A stretch of DNA of 64,000 nt from Psychrobacillus sp048572895 (GCF_048572895.1 NZ_CP183878.1:3534001-3598000); one strand, 5' to 3'. Numbered from the stretch's first letter, positions 17,381-26,829 are shown. Numbers and translations: made by a program. Notes: a model not told the origin generated them from the sequence alone.

Positions 17381-17400
17381 GATTGCGCTTTTTAATAGGG

Positions 17401-17444
17401 AACAGGTGAAAGAAAACGAATTGTTTTCCTTCACCTGTTTTTTT
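17401..17444. terminator. Terminator between convergent MFS genes
   Basis: AACAGGTGAAAGAAAAC (17401-17417) pairs with 17423-17439 with one mismatch and runs into T7. It ends the plus-strand MFS gene and directly abuts the 21-bp repeat array. Confidence 0.88.
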
Positions 17445-17591
17445 ATGGATTAGCTCTCTCGTATTGTAGTTGATGTCTCTCGGATAGAGTTCATTCGCTC
17501 TTGTATAGCTGGTGAACCCTCTCGTATAAGCGTGGAACTCTCTCGCACAAGGGCTATTCATTCTCGTATAGGATAATCTCTCTCTCGCAAC
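17445..17591. repeat. Array of seven 21-bp degenerate direct repeats
   Basis: Exactly 7 x 21 bp. Read on the minus strand each unit begins with a conserved core close to TATACGAGAGAG, followed by about 9 variable bases; TCTCG recurs every 21 bp on the plus strand. It sits between two convergent MFS genes. The period of three codons times seven produces a spurious frame with an Arg every seventh residue, which is not a gene. A second array of the same core lies at 51494. Confidence 0.85.
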
Positions 17592-17602
17592 ACAAAACCT
17601 GA

Positions 17603-18898
17603 TTAACTTTCCGTTTTCAAATACTCTACCTTTTTCTGCCCGAGCTCTGGATGTGCGGCCCTAACTACAGAAGGTCTTGCCAAGAATAGAGTTACTAATA
17701 TCAACAAAATACTTGAGACAATTAAAATACTTTCTGCTGGGAAGACATCATATAGAAATCCAAACAATACCATTCCAAGCGGCATAAGAGCCATTGCGCA
17801 AGTTTCTATTATCGAAAATACGCGTCCCTTATAATCATCCTCTATCATTTTCTGCATCATTACCTGTATTGGAGTATTCGTTACAATCATTGATGCTCCG
17901 AAGAAGAACATTAGTACAATATAAAATACAACTATCACTGTATATGTCATATTGAGTAACAATGGCAATGAAACAGCTCCCATGATAACTCCCAGGACAA
18001 CAATACCCCATTTAGATACTAAAAATGGAAATTTCAATTCTTTACGTGTTGAAAAATAAATGGACAATAGTAGCATTCCAATAGCAAATGCCCCTTCCGT
18101 AAAGCCAAAGTGTTGCGAATTAATCTTCAGTTTTTCAATCAAGATGAAGGAGTAACCTACCTGATAGGCGCCAAACAAAAAGTTGATAAATAGGGAGATC
18201 ACTATCATCGTTTTCAAAATCGGTTGTTGCATTAAATAATGAAATCCTGCTTTCATACTCTCTATCATTGGTTCCTTAGGTTCCCCTTCAACAACTTCTT
18301 TTCGTTTAGCAAATAGTTTAAAGTCCATCGTAGATTCCAAAATAACTGCTATAACAGAAGCCACCATATACATAATTAAAAATACATGCATAGGCACTGC
18401 CCCATACAGAAGTCCTCCTACCGCCGGGCTTCCAATTGCCGCAAACGAAATAGACATTTGGTTAAGTGACATCGCTTTTTGAATCCGTCCCTCATCCACT
18501 AATCCTGTAATAGACGAACTAAATGTCACACCTGAAAATAATGACGTTAACGATAAAATCACAGTCGTACTATAAATTGCTACTAAAGATAAACCCGCCG
18601 TCAAACTCACAATAAGTAATCCACCAATGGCAATTGTCGTAGCAATCTGGGATACAATAACGATCATTTTTCGAGAATATTTATCTGCAGCATATCCTGC
18701 AAACGGAGCAACCAATGTCCTCGGTAAAATACTACAAATCAGATTTAGTGCAAAACTGGATGCAGACCCAGTCAACTGTAAAATATAAAAACTAATTGCA
18801 AATGCATACACCTGTGCCCCAAAAGTGGAAACCAACTTACTAACCGTAAACGTCCACAAATGATATGTGGCTTTTTTAAGCTTTAATGCTTCATCCAT
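17603..18898 (-). CDS. MFS transporter (DHA3/macrolide-efflux type)
   Basis: A 431-residue, 12-helix protein with FAGYAADKYSRKMIV as motif A and the even spread of hydrophobic helices typical of the DHA3 (Mef-like) group. It is divergent from the XRE-TPR regulator gene across 127 bp holding two identical-core palindromes, so the regulator probably controls it. The ATG at 18898 follows AAAGG. The natural substrate is unknown. Confidence 0.88.
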   Translation of the reverse strand: MDEALKLKKATYHLWTFTVSKLVSTFGAQVYAFAISFYILQLTGSASSFALNLICSILPRTLVAPFAGYAADKYSRKMIVIVSQIATTIAIGGLLIVSLTAGLSLVAIYSTTVILSLTSLFSGVTFSSSITGLVDEGRIQKAMSLNQMSISFAAIGSPAVGGLLYGAVPMHVFLIMYMVASVIAVILESTMDFKLFAKRKEVVEGEPKEPMIESMKAGFHYLMQQPILKTMIVISLFINFLFGAYQVGYSFILIEKLKINSQHFGFTEGAFAIGMLLLSIYFSTRKELKFPFLVSKWGIVVLGVIMGAVSLPLLLNMTYTVIVVFYIVLMFFFGASMIVTNTPIQVMMQKMIEDDYKGRVFSIIETCAMALMPLGMVLFGFLYDVFPAESILIVSSILLILVTLFLARPSVVRAAHPELGQKKVEYLKTES

Positions 18899-18933
18899 CT
18901 TTCCTACCCCTTTGTTTTAAGAATTATCTAAAA

Positions 18934-19004
18934 GTTTAATTTGATTAAACAAATAATACCATAATTATCCTTTCAATTCAACAAAAAGTTTAATATAATT
19001 AAAC
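18934..19004. promoter_or_regulatory. Two operator-like palindromes between MFS and XRE-TPR genes
   Basis: GTTTAAT-N3-ATTAAAC occurs twice, at 18934-18950 and 18988-19004, with centres 54 bp apart (close to five helical turns). One copy lies near each divergent gene. They are the obvious candidate binding sites for the adjacent XRE-family regulator. Confidence 0.75.
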
Positions 19005-19025
19005 TATTATAAAGAGGTGAAGAAA

Positions 19026-20279
19026 TTGTCCACATTAGGAGATCGTATTAGGAAAATAAGAAAACAACAGAATATGACACTTGAAGCATTAGCCGGCACA
19101 GAGTTAACAAAGGGCATGCTCAGTTTAATAGAAAATAACAAAGCAAACCCTTCTATGGAAAGTTTAAATTATATTGCATCACAGCTTGATGTTGAAGTAA
19201 CTGATTTACTAGAAGAAATAAGCGGACAAGAGTTGCGAGAAGTACTAGATCAAGCAGAATTACTGTTAAATACAAAGTATGATGACCTTACAGATGAGCG
19301 TAAACAAGTGATGAGTTTAATAGAACCCTATATCTCAAAACTAACAGGGGGATATGAGGCAACGCGCTTACTCGACATATACGGAAGATGCTTAGCCTCT
19401 TCTGCTCCAGATGAATCAGTTACTCTATTGAAAAAGGTTGCAACAATGTATGAAGACCTACACTTGATATCCAAAAGTGCTGATATAGGTAGAAATCTTG
19501 CCATAATTCCATTTATGAATCACCAATATCAAAAAGCGTTAGATATTCTGTTAGCAGAAAGAAAAAAACTGGAAGCAAACCCTCTATGGATTGATCCATT
19601 GTCGCGCATGGACTATGACTATTTAGAAGCGGTACTTTACTTTGCAGTAGGTAAGAATGCAAAGGCAATTCAAGTGATGAATGATGCTATTTCCTATTCC
19701 AATGAACATAAAATATTTAAACAAATAGATAATCTATTTAGGTTGGCTGCTGCACATGCAATGATGGAAGAGGATGTAGGAAAAAAAGATTATTACTTGA
19801 AAAAGCTTAAAGCTTATAGCGAATTTGCCGATGACGAGGATTCTACAGTTTTTATCCATTATGCTAATATTCATTACTTAAACACGTTTAAGAAAAGGTA
19901 CGAAGAGGCAGACGCTTTATACCATAAGTTTTCCATTGATCAGATAAATTTAAAATTATTCACTCCGTACTTCCTGCTTGAAAGAGGCAAAACATTATTT
20001 GGTTTAGGAAGATTAAAAGAAGCATTAGAGAAATTCGATGAGGTGAAAATCCCTGACGTCATCCACCATCCAATCGATTTATCTATTTTTTATGAAAAGG
20101 ATGCATACATTGCTTTATACTATCTAGAACTAAACAATGTAGAAAAGGCAATAGCTGCGGTAGAAGTCGCAATGACCAACGTCGAAAAAATGCCAGACAC
20201 ACCATATAAAATATTTATCCAAAACGTATATGAGAAAGTGATGAGCCATTCAGAGGGGGATTCGATTATTGAGGAATAA
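19026..20279 (+). CDS. XRE-family regulator with TPR-like sensor domain
   Basis: About 417 residues. An N-terminal Cro/CI HTH (LGDRIRKIRKQQNMTLEALA ... GMLSLIENNKANPSMESLNYIA, residues 3-58) is followed by a long all-helical region with TPR-like pairs (YQKALDILLAERKKL, LGRLKEALEKFDEV, LNNVEKAIAAVEVAM). This is the architecture of RRNPP-type peptide-responsive regulators, though no small peptide gene follows it. The TTG at 19026 has AGAGGTG 6-7 nt upstream. It overlaps the next gene by 11 nt and probably autoregulates through the palindromes at 18934 and 18988. Confidence 0.85.
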   Translation: MSTLGDRIRKIRKQQNMTLEALAGTELTKGMLSLIENNKANPSMESLNYIASQLDVEVTDLLEEISGQELREVLDQAELLLNTKYDDLTDERKQVMSLIEPYISKLTGGYEATRLLDIYGRCLASSAPDESVTLLKKVATMYEDLHLISKSADIGRNLAIIPFMNHQYQKALDILLAERKKLEANPLWIDPLSRMDYDYLEAVLYFAVGKNAKAIQVMNDAISYSNEHKIFKQIDNLFRLAAAHAMMEEDVGKKDYYLKKLKAYSEFADDEDSTVFIHYANIHYLNTFKKRYEEADALYHKFSIDQINLKLFTPYFLLERGKTLFGLGRLKEALEKFDEVKIPDVIHHPIDLSIFYEKDAYIALYYLELNNVEKAIAAVEVAMTNVEKMPDTPYKIFIQNVYEKVMSHSEGDSIIEE

Positions 20280-21159
20280 TTGGTTTATAGGAATACTAAT
20301 TATCATATTAATAAGCTGGATTGTTAATATTATTTACTTTGAACTCCATCAATTAAAAGAGCCTGTCGTATTAGATGCTTACATTGATATTCCAGCCTCC
20401 GAAAAAACTAATTTTTCATTATTTTATTTGACTAATAGCAGTGAAGTGGTGGAGTTAGAATCCCTAATTGCCGATGGATATACCTATAGCAATAAACAAA
20501 ATTTTTTCCCATGGTTTGGAGATGTTACAGCCCAAGCTTACAGACAACAGTTTACCCATCAATATTTAAAAGAAGCAAGTTTTACATTTGATGAGCAATC
20601 ATTGATGCAAGTGGAAAAAGGGATTCAAGCCAATGAACTATACGCTCGCTTTACAAATGGTCAAGTTGTACCTGTCCAATTAGAGAAACTGAATTTCAAC
20701 TCTCCACTTGAAGAACCGAACTTCATTACGAGTAAAACTAGCTTCGGAAGCAATCAGGGAATCCAAGGAGAGATTTTTGAAGTAACTGAAACTATTCAGA
20801 TGGATGCGATTGTACTTCCCGAGTCCATAAAAAACCAAGCTGACCTGAAAGTGCAAATATGGTCAGATACTTCCTCTACTAGATTAGATCCCACTAAAAT
20901 AGTGAACCAAAACTGGGAAGATATAGCCGCACCACTATATAGCGATATTCAATGGCCTTTAAAACTGGAGAAAGGCGATTCCGTCGTACTGATCTTTCAA
21001 GTAAAATATGATTCTTATATAGATATTGTCCATGATTGGTCCGGTATAACGGAATCTGGAAAAGTCCTTACTTATACTTTTTCCCTTCTAATTGAACCTA
21101 GTCTTTCCAATCAGGACATTGTGAATATCGTTCAGGATGCAAGGGGTGAACATAGATGA
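20269..21159 (+). CDS. uncharacterised membrane-anchored protein
   Basis: The 296-residue product has a single N-terminal transmembrane anchor (IGILIIILISWIVNIIYF) followed by a large extracellular beta-rich domain without recognised motifs. The TTG start lies inside the end of the regulator gene, with GAGGGGG about 9 nt before it. Its stop overlaps the next start as ATGA. Three-gene operon organisation implies a link to the regulator's signal, but the function is unknown. Confidence 0.75.
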   Translation: MRNNWFIGILIIILISWIVNIIYFELHQLKEPVVLDAYIDIPASEKTNFSLFYLTNSSEVVELESLIADGYTYSNKQNFFPWFGDVTAQAYRQQFTHQYLKEASFTFDEQSLMQVEKGIQANELYARFTNGQVVPVQLEKLNFNSPLEEPNFITSKTSFGSNQGIQGEIFEVTETIQMDAIVLPESIKNQADLKVQIWSDTSSTRLDPTKIVNQNWEDIAAPLYSDIQWPLKLEKGDSVVLIFQVKYDSYIDIVHDWSGITESGKVLTYTFSLLIEPSLSNQDIVNIVQDARGEHR

Positions 21160-21719
21160 GACAAGGATTCCAACAACTCATTATTGGCTTTTTATTCGTC
21201 TTTCTAAAAATTCAAGTTGTTGTAGATATTTTACCGGATTTTATCGGCTATATTTTTATATATAATGGCATTAAGCAAATCGCAACTTTATCGAACCAGT
21301 CATATGACAAGCTAAAAATACTTTGTATTGTGTTAACAATTATCTCTGTTCCTAATTTCTTTTTGAACGATCAAATGATTCAGCAGATGGAATTGTTTAA
21401 GTATTACCCAAGCTTGTTAAGTTTGGTCAAAATAGTACTTGTTTATTACCTTTTTGGTTTACTGCAGGTTGTTGCTAAAATGCTTCCCACAGAGGAAGCA
21501 TTTTATAGGACAAATCGGATGTTCTCTTGGTATATGATTGTAACGCTTAGTACATCATTAACCCAATCTTTTTTGATGAACATTTCAATGGATATAAGTA
21601 TTCCTTTAATGATTATCGTTATGGTTGCTTCTTTCATTATCGAGATTGCATTTCTTGTGTACTTACGTAATATACAAAAAAAATTCTCGAAAGACAGTAT
21701 GATAGAAAAATTTATATGA
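21156..21719 (+). CDS. uncharacterised polytopic membrane protein
   Basis: The 187 residues are mostly hydrophobic, with about five transmembrane helices (for example IIGFLFVFLKIQVVVDILP, LLSLVKIVLVYYLFGLLQVV and a C-terminal IIVMVASFIIEIAFLVYL). It is translationally coupled to the gene before it (ATGA overlap) with AAGGGG upstream, and it ends the operon of the XRE-TPR regulator. I do not recognise the family. Confidence 0.75.
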   Translation: MRQGFQQLIIGFLFVFLKIQVVVDILPDFIGYIFIYNGIKQIATLSNQSYDKLKILCIVLTIISVPNFFLNDQMIQQMELFKYYPSLLSLVKIVLVYYLFGLLQVVAKMLPTEEAFYRTNRMFSWYMIVTLSTSLTQSFLMNISMDISIPLMIIVMVASFIIEIAFLVYLRNIQKKFSKDSMIEKFI

Positions 21720-21721
21720 CA

Positions 21722-21753
21722 AAAGGGCCGACATCTTTTATCGACCCTTTCTC
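21722..21753. terminator. Terminator between convergent operons
   Basis: AAAGGGCCGA (21722-21731) pairs with TCGACCCTTT (21741-21750), one mismatch, with TCTC/TTTTG tails on the two strands. It can act in both directions. Confidence 0.7.
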
Positions 21754-21788
21754 TAAAAGAAAGTATATAAAAATAATTCGGTGATTCA

Positions 21789-23354
21789 CTAGTTAACCTT
21801 ATGATATAAGCGATAGTTGTCTAGCCAATCCGTAAACTTCACCCAGGCGTCTTCAAAGTCTGGTTGAATACAGGATATTTGCAGTAAGCCCTTTTCGATT
21901 AAATAATCACTCTTATAGTGAAGGTCGAATCCAGACATTCTTGCGTCCTCTGCTAAATATGGATAGTTTTCCTCTGTCCATGTGAAAATCATCGAATAGT
22001 GCTTATCCGACAGCAATTCTATACCATGCTTGGACACTTCCTCTTCGATAAATTGCATGCGACTATATAACAAATTGTACCTTACTCCATTTTCATAGGA
22101 CTTTAACGCAACCTCTAAACTATGTACAAATTGAGAAGGCATTGTAAAAGGTATTACATCATTTACGCTTAATCCCAGATCTAAATACGAAGGAATATTA
22201 TTACTCGACGTTATTTCTGTGTTAGCGAATACAAATGCTAATCCGCTCATTGTACCAATTGCTTTCCCACTGACACCAGTAGCTAGATACACGCTGTCCA
22301 TTTTAAATGGAAGCGCCCCAAATGAACTAACACAATCCACACATAGCAACACATTATAACGTTCACATAGTATCGACATCTCTTCCAAGCTATTTAACAT
22401 GCCGGTAGATGTTTCACCATGTACCATCAAAAGCCAACTATAAGCACCCGTGGCTAGCTTTTCTTCGATTAGCGCTAGATTATAGGAGCTCCCCCATTCA
22501 AAAGTAGCAACATCAAAGGATAGCTGCCAACGCTCCGCTTGTTTTTCCAACCGGTCACCAAATGCCCCATTTTTGACTATTAGCCCGTTCTCTCCCAAAA
22601 CGTGTATCTGCGCTATCATCGCCTCATTTGCAAGCGTACCACTACCTAATAACAAGTGGGCATATGTAGCACCACTCATTGATAACAGGTCCTTCTTCAC
22701 TCGTTCCAACATGACCTTAAACTCATGCGTTCGATGAGACACAGGTCTAACAGAAAATGCTTGCTGAATTGCTTCAGACTGCTGAACAGGCCCCGGATAA
22801 AAAGAATATCTTTTTTGTTTAAATCGAGCGGCGACGGAAAGGTCGAAACGATCTCTAGTTAGTACCATCGGGATAAACTTCGCTTCCTCTGTGCCCACCG
22901 GATCTGCAAAGGGTTCAAAGCCAAGCTGATTATACAATTTCTGTTCTCGTACCGTTCCCGATATTACAGCTGCTCCATATCCATTTTCATAAGCGTAATC
23001 GGATAAAGCACGTGCTAAGTAATAAAACACTCGTCCGTTTCGATGTGCCTTATCAACAGCCATTAATCGTACTTCACATAGCAGTCCGTTTAATGCATCC
23101 TTTGGCAGAAATTCTTCCACTAAGCCAAGCTTTAAATCTAAAGAAAAAGGACGAGCAGCTCGAAATGCCACCATCCCCGCTAACTCCTGATCCTTTAGTA
23201 CAATGACATATACATTTTCATGATGAAACGCATCGACCCGCATCCCACTAGGATCCGGCTCATGCTGTGGTATCTCCTCCACAAACGTCTCATAATTTAG
23301 TCGTGCGATAGCTTCAAATTCTTTTTCCGTTCGTGCAATTTTACACCAGTACAT
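21789..23354 (-). CDS. GNAT acyltransferase / class-V aminotransferase fusion
   Basis: About 521 residues with two enzymes in one chain. The N-terminal 165 residues are a GNAT-like domain of the N-acyl-amino-acid-synthase/autoinducer-synthase flavour (ARLNYETFVEEIPQHEPD, CEVRLMAVDKAHRNGRVFY). The rest is a class-V aminotransferase close to alanine-glyoxylate or phosphonate transaminases (YPGPVQQSEAIQ, VHGETSTGMLN, PLP-binding Asp340 in CVDCVSS, Schiff-base Lys364 in GVSGKAIG). ATG at 23354 follows GGGGGAG. It is the last gene of an ABC-exporter operon, so it may make a small molecule exported by it. Confidence 0.85.
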   Translation of the reverse strand: MYWCKIARTEKEFEAIARLNYETFVEEIPQHEPDPSGMRVDAFHHENVYVIVLKDQELAGMVAFRAARPFSLDLKLGLVEEFLPKDALNGLLCEVRLMAVDKAHRNGRVFYYLARALSDYAYENGYGAAVISGTVREQKLYNQLGFEPFADPVGTEEAKFIPMVLTRDRFDLSVAARFKQKRYSFYPGPVQQSEAIQQAFSVRPVSHRTHEFKVMLERVKKDLLSMSGATYAHLLLGSGTLANEAMIAQIHVLGENGLIVKNGAFGDRLEKQAERWQLSFDVATFEWGSSYNLALIEEKLATGAYSWLLMVHGETSTGMLNSLEEMSILCERYNVLLCVDCVSSFGALPFKMDSVYLATGVSGKAIGTMSGLAFVFANTEITSSNNIPSYLDLGLSVNDVIPFTMPSQFVHSLEVALKSYENGVRYNLLYSRMQFIEEEVSKHGIELLSDKHYSMIFTWTEENYPYLAEDARMSGFDLHYKSDYLIEKGLLQISCIQPDFEDAWVKFTDWLDNYRLYHKVN

Positions 23355-23369
23355 CCGCGTCTCCCCCAT

Positions 23370-24479
23370 CTATTCACTGGAATGATAGCGTTCCGTTCTT
23401 TTTTCCAACAAAGTAATCCCTACCACTAAAAGTAATATTGCAATACCAACCATCATACTTACATACGTCCAAACACTGCTTAAAGTTCCCTCGTAAACCG
23501 TTACTCGTTTCATAGACTCCATTGCATAATAAATAGGAGAAACCCATTTCATCGCAAGTAGTCCCTCGGATTGAACTATTTCCAGAGGCCAATACGCCCC
23601 ACCAATCATTGCAAAAGCCACCGCTACAAGGGAAATGATAACACTACTCTGACTTACTGTTTTCACTAAAGAGATTACAAAAACAGAGAATGCCATTACA
23701 AGTAATACATAGACAGCTGCAATGATTACTACTTTCCAAAAACCACCGTACATATTGGTCCCTAACACATACCGGAAAACAAACAGGACTAACAGCACTT
23801 GGAGAAGCCCAATAATATAACTAAAAGACAGATGCCCAAAGTACAATTGGAATCTACTAATTGATGCGAGCTTTAAACGATTCCATACACCTGAGCGCTT
23901 ATCATCTAATATAAATTGAACATTAATAGAAACCGTATAAAAAACAAAAAATAACATAAAACCAAACAAGCTTTGAAGAGCGTTGTCGTAACGAAATACC
24001 TCTGTCTCATCCATTGCCTCTGTTTGAATGAGGAATGCTGGGCTTTCTTGCAAGCTAACTTCTAACTCTGCCCATGCATTCTCCCCGCCTGTCTGAATTA
24101 CTTGTTGCTTAAAACCAATATCACTATAAGCCGATTCTACTATTAGAGATAGATTTCTCACACTATCTGAATCCGAGGCAGAAAAAATGGTATAGGATGC
24201 TTCGTTCAGCGCAATACCTATCATTCGAACATCTTCTTTTGCTTGTTGTTGTAGCTCTTCATCCGTAATTTCCCGAAGTGAGTACCCATCCTTTTCCTTG
24301 AGCTTTTCTAGTACGGCTTGACTCAGTTCTGAGTCATCCACTGCCACTGATATACTCAGCTTGCCATTACTAGAGCCACCTACCACATATGCCATCACTA
24401 AGGTCATTACTGTCATCATGATTAAAACGATAGGCTTACGTATTAAATTTTGAAATCTAGCAATCCATATTCCCGTCAT
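23370..24479 (-). CDS. ABC-2 type permease
   Basis: 369 residues: one N-terminal helix, a long extracytoplasmic domain (residues about 40-180) and five C-terminal helices including VAFAMIGGAYWPLE, the usual ABC-2 exporter layout. The ATG at 24479 overlaps the stop of the upstream permease (ATGA), with GAGGTGTGG as SD. The longer frame to 24566 lies within the preceding gene and is rejected. With its partner permease and ATPase it forms a heterodimeric exporter. Confidence 0.88.
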   Translation of the reverse strand: MTGIWIARFQNLIRKPIVLIMMTVMTLVMAYVVGGSSNGKLSISVAVDDSELSQAVLEKLKEKDGYSLREITDEELQQQAKEDVRMIGIALNEASYTIFSASDSDSVRNLSLIVESAYSDIGFKQQVIQTGGENAWAELEVSLQESPAFLIQTEAMDETEVFRYDNALQSLFGFMLFFVFYTVSINVQFILDDKRSGVWNRLKLASISRFQLYFGHLSFSYIIGLLQVLLVLFVFRYVLGTNMYGGFWKVVIIAAVYVLLVMAFSVFVISLVKTVSQSSVIISLVAVAFAMIGGAYWPLEIVQSEGLLAMKWVSPIYYAMESMKRVTVYEGTLSSVWTYVSMMVGIAILLLVVGITLLEKRTERYHSSE

Positions 24480-25750
24480 TCTGCCACACCTCTTCTCGGA
24501 AAGAAAACAATGGAAAGTAATACACAAATAACGACAAGTATATATAGAGCCAACATAAAGGACCAAATAACCGATAGATCCTGACCTTTTTGTATAGATA
24601 GGATAGCAGACATCGTGGCACCATTAGGTGTAAAATCTCCAATTTTCCCAAGCATTTCAGAAATATCTCGAATGTTAAAGAAAGATCCACCTAGGAAAGA
24701 AAATACCGTAATGAATAACCCGTTGAAAACATTCGCAATACCTTCTGTTTTTGTTCGAAACTGTAGAGTTGTAAATAAAGATGATAATGCACCAACAAAT
24801 ACACTATAGCTAACTATAATAACAGTCATTCCTTCTAATCCAATCCATTCTATTCCTAATACAAACATACCAAATAAGAGCATAATCGCTTGTTGGATAA
24901 AGGCCACAAGTGCTCCTGTAAAGAAAATCGAAAGCGTATAAAATATAGGTGAGACTCCAGCGAGCAAAATACGATCATATACTTTCCACTGTACCTCCTG
25001 TAGTGAAAAGCCTGCTAGAAAAGCAGGAATATATAAGGCGAACATCACTAACATCCCAACGGTGTAATAAATCGATGCAGGAATCTTCCTCTCATTTGTC
25101 TCTAAAACCTGCTCTATTTTCTCCACACTACTGACATTAGTCATTATCTCCTGAGGTGATAAACCTACCGCTAAAAGTGCCGCTGATTGCGTATATCCAC
25201 TTTGCCAATCCCCTAGAACCGATTCTATTATAGATGCACGAATGTCATTATCTTGATTTAAGTATAAAGGTAGCTCTGCAATGTCAGCATTGTTAAAGTA
25301 CGCTGATTTAATATAATTCAATCGAAAGTTAGAAGGAATATTAAGTATCCCATCTATGTTTTCTTCCTGCCTTGCAGCTTTTAAATCTACTTTCTGTTTA
25401 TAGTCTGTTGCAATATACTTTCTCATTTCATTAGAAGCCAAAATGGTGCTATTCAATAATTCGATTGGATCGTTATTTTTTAACTGATTGAGCAAAGCAT
25501 CCAAGTGTGGGCCTGTTACTCCTTCTTGTTCTAGGAAGAGCTTGATTGCTTTTTCCTCTTGAGCCCATGATGAATCATCTACTATGAGTAAATTTGCTTG
25601 AATAGCCGCTTCTTCACCGCCATCCATTATACTTCCTAATGCATTAGAAAGTATGGTTATTAAAACAAGTGGCATGACTAACAAAATAATTAACGGTTGC
25701 TTATTTCGAATAAGCATTTTCATTTGCTTTGCAATTAAACTAAACAGCAT
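24476..25750 (-). CDS. ABC-2 type permease
   Basis: 424 residues with the same plan as the following permease: an N-terminal helix (PLIILLVMPLVLITILSNAL), an external domain of about 180 residues, then five or six helices with FNGLFITVFSFLGGSFFNI. It begins 17 bp after the ATPase gene and overlaps the next permease by 4 nt. It is probably one half of the exporter channel. Substrate unknown. Confidence 0.88.
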   Translation of the reverse strand: MLFSLIAKQMKMLIRNKQPLIILLVMPLVLITILSNALGSIMDGGEEAAIQANLLIVDDSSWAQEEKAIKLFLEQEGVTGPHLDALLNQLKNNDPIELLNSTILASNEMRKYIATDYKQKVDLKAARQEENIDGILNIPSNFRLNYIKSAYFNNADIAELPLYLNQDNDIRASIIESVLGDWQSGYTQSAALLAVGLSPQEIMTNVSSVEKIEQVLETNERKIPASIYYTVGMLVMFALYIPAFLAGFSLQEVQWKVYDRILLAGVSPIFYTLSIFFTGALVAFIQQAIMLLFGMFVLGIEWIGLEGMTVIIVSYSVFVGALSSLFTTLQFRTKTEGIANVFNGLFITVFSFLGGSFFNIRDISEMLGKIGDFTPNGATMSAILSIQKGQDLSVIWSFMLALYILVVICVLLSIVFFPRRGVAE

Positions 25751-25767
25751 GACTCAGGTCTCCCCTC

Positions 25768-26697
25768 TTAATCTCTCAGTGCTTTTCCAGTCAAATGCAA
25801 AAACACATCTTCCAGAGATGGCACTTTGACAATCGCAGAGGTAATCACTACATTATTCGCAGCAGCAATCGCAAAAATAGTAGCTAGTGGCTCTTCATTC
25901 TTGGACATCGAAATCGTTAGTATCTCTTCTACTATTCGAAGGGTTGCTTTTGGGAACTGTTCTCCCAAGACCTTTTCAAAATTCGCTGTGAGTAAATTCG
26001 CTTTCAATTCAATTGTTTGGTTGTCAGAGACGAGTGCTTTAAGCTCTTCTTTTGTACCATGTGCAATTATTTTTCCTTGATCCATAATGTAAATTTTGTC
26101 ACACAGCATTTCTACTTCTTCCATGTAGTGACTGGTATATAAAAGCGTCATTCCCTGTTCAACAAACTGTTTTACTGTTTCTAGAATATAGGTCCTCGAT
26201 TGAGGATCTATCCCGACAGTCGGTTCATCCATGATTAACATAGAAGGTTTGTGCAGAAGAGCTGCCCCAATATTTAGACGTCTTTTCATCCCTCCTGAAA
26301 AGGTTTTAACTATATCCTTTTGTCTATCCAGCAATCCGATCTTTTCTAGAACTTCAGTTATTCTTGTGTCTAAAAGATCCCCCTTTAGTCCATAAATCCT
26401 ACCGAAAAAGGCCAAATTCTCTCTTGCAGAAAGCTCTGGATATAAAGCAATTTCTTGAGGAACTACACCCAATGTTTTACGCAATGGCTCTGGATTTTTT
26501 GCAATGGACTCTTCATTCCATAAAATATCTCCGCTTGTCGGTGCAATTAAGGAAGATAACATAGAAATAGTCGTCGATTTCCCTGCACCATTTGGTCCTA
26601 ATAGTCCAACTGATTCCCCTGCCAATAGTTCAATATTGATCGCTCTAACAACTTCCTTTGTTTTAAATTTTTTAGAAAGGTTTATCGCTTGAAGCAT
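25768..26697 (-). CDS. ABC transporter ATP-binding protein
   Basis: 309 residues. Walker A GPNGAGKST, Q-loop VVPQEIALYPELSA, signature FSGGMKRRL, Walker B LIMDEPTVGID and the switch His in YTSHYMEE are all present. The C-terminal extension resembles DrrA/YhaQ-type ABC-2 exporters. It is the first gene of the four-gene operon that ends in the GNAT/aminotransferase fusion and should power export. The promoter lies in 26698-26830. Confidence 0.93.
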   Translation of the reverse strand: MLQAINLSKKFKTKEVVRAINIELLAGESVGLLGPNGAGKSTTISMLSSLIAPTSGDILWNEESIAKNPEPLRKTLGVVPQEIALYPELSARENLAFFGRIYGLKGDLLDTRITEVLEKIGLLDRQKDIVKTFSGGMKRRLNIGAALLHKPSMLIMDEPTVGIDPQSRTYILETVKQFVEQGMTLLYTSHYMEEVEMLCDKIYIMDQGKIIAHGTKEELKALVSDNQTIELKANLLTANFEKVLGEQFPKATLRIVEEILTISMSKNEEPLATIFAIAAANNVVITSAIVKVPSLEDVFLHLTGKALRD

Positions 26698-26829
26698 TCT
26701 CCCATCTCCTTACAGCCTAGTTAAATCGATTATAGCAAACTACTACACCAGTTTATGTAAAAATATTTTAAATATTTCGCATTTATACGGATTAATGACT
26801 GTATCCAAGAGCTTATTTCTAAACATAAA

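Noticed and set aside
17322..17561. Minus-strand frame with Arg every seventh residue over the 17.4-kb repeats.
   Set aside because: The periodicity is produced by the 21-bp DNA repeat; no SD, and the frame also runs into the end of the MFS gene.
17445..17591. CRISPR array.
   Set aside because: Unit of 21 bp with a 12-bp degenerate core and 9-bp spacers is far from CRISPR dimensions, and no cas genes are present.
20269..20400. Pro-peptide gene after the first XRE-TPR regulator.
   Set aside because: The overlapping gene is 296 residues with a membrane anchor and large domain, not a short secreted peptide.
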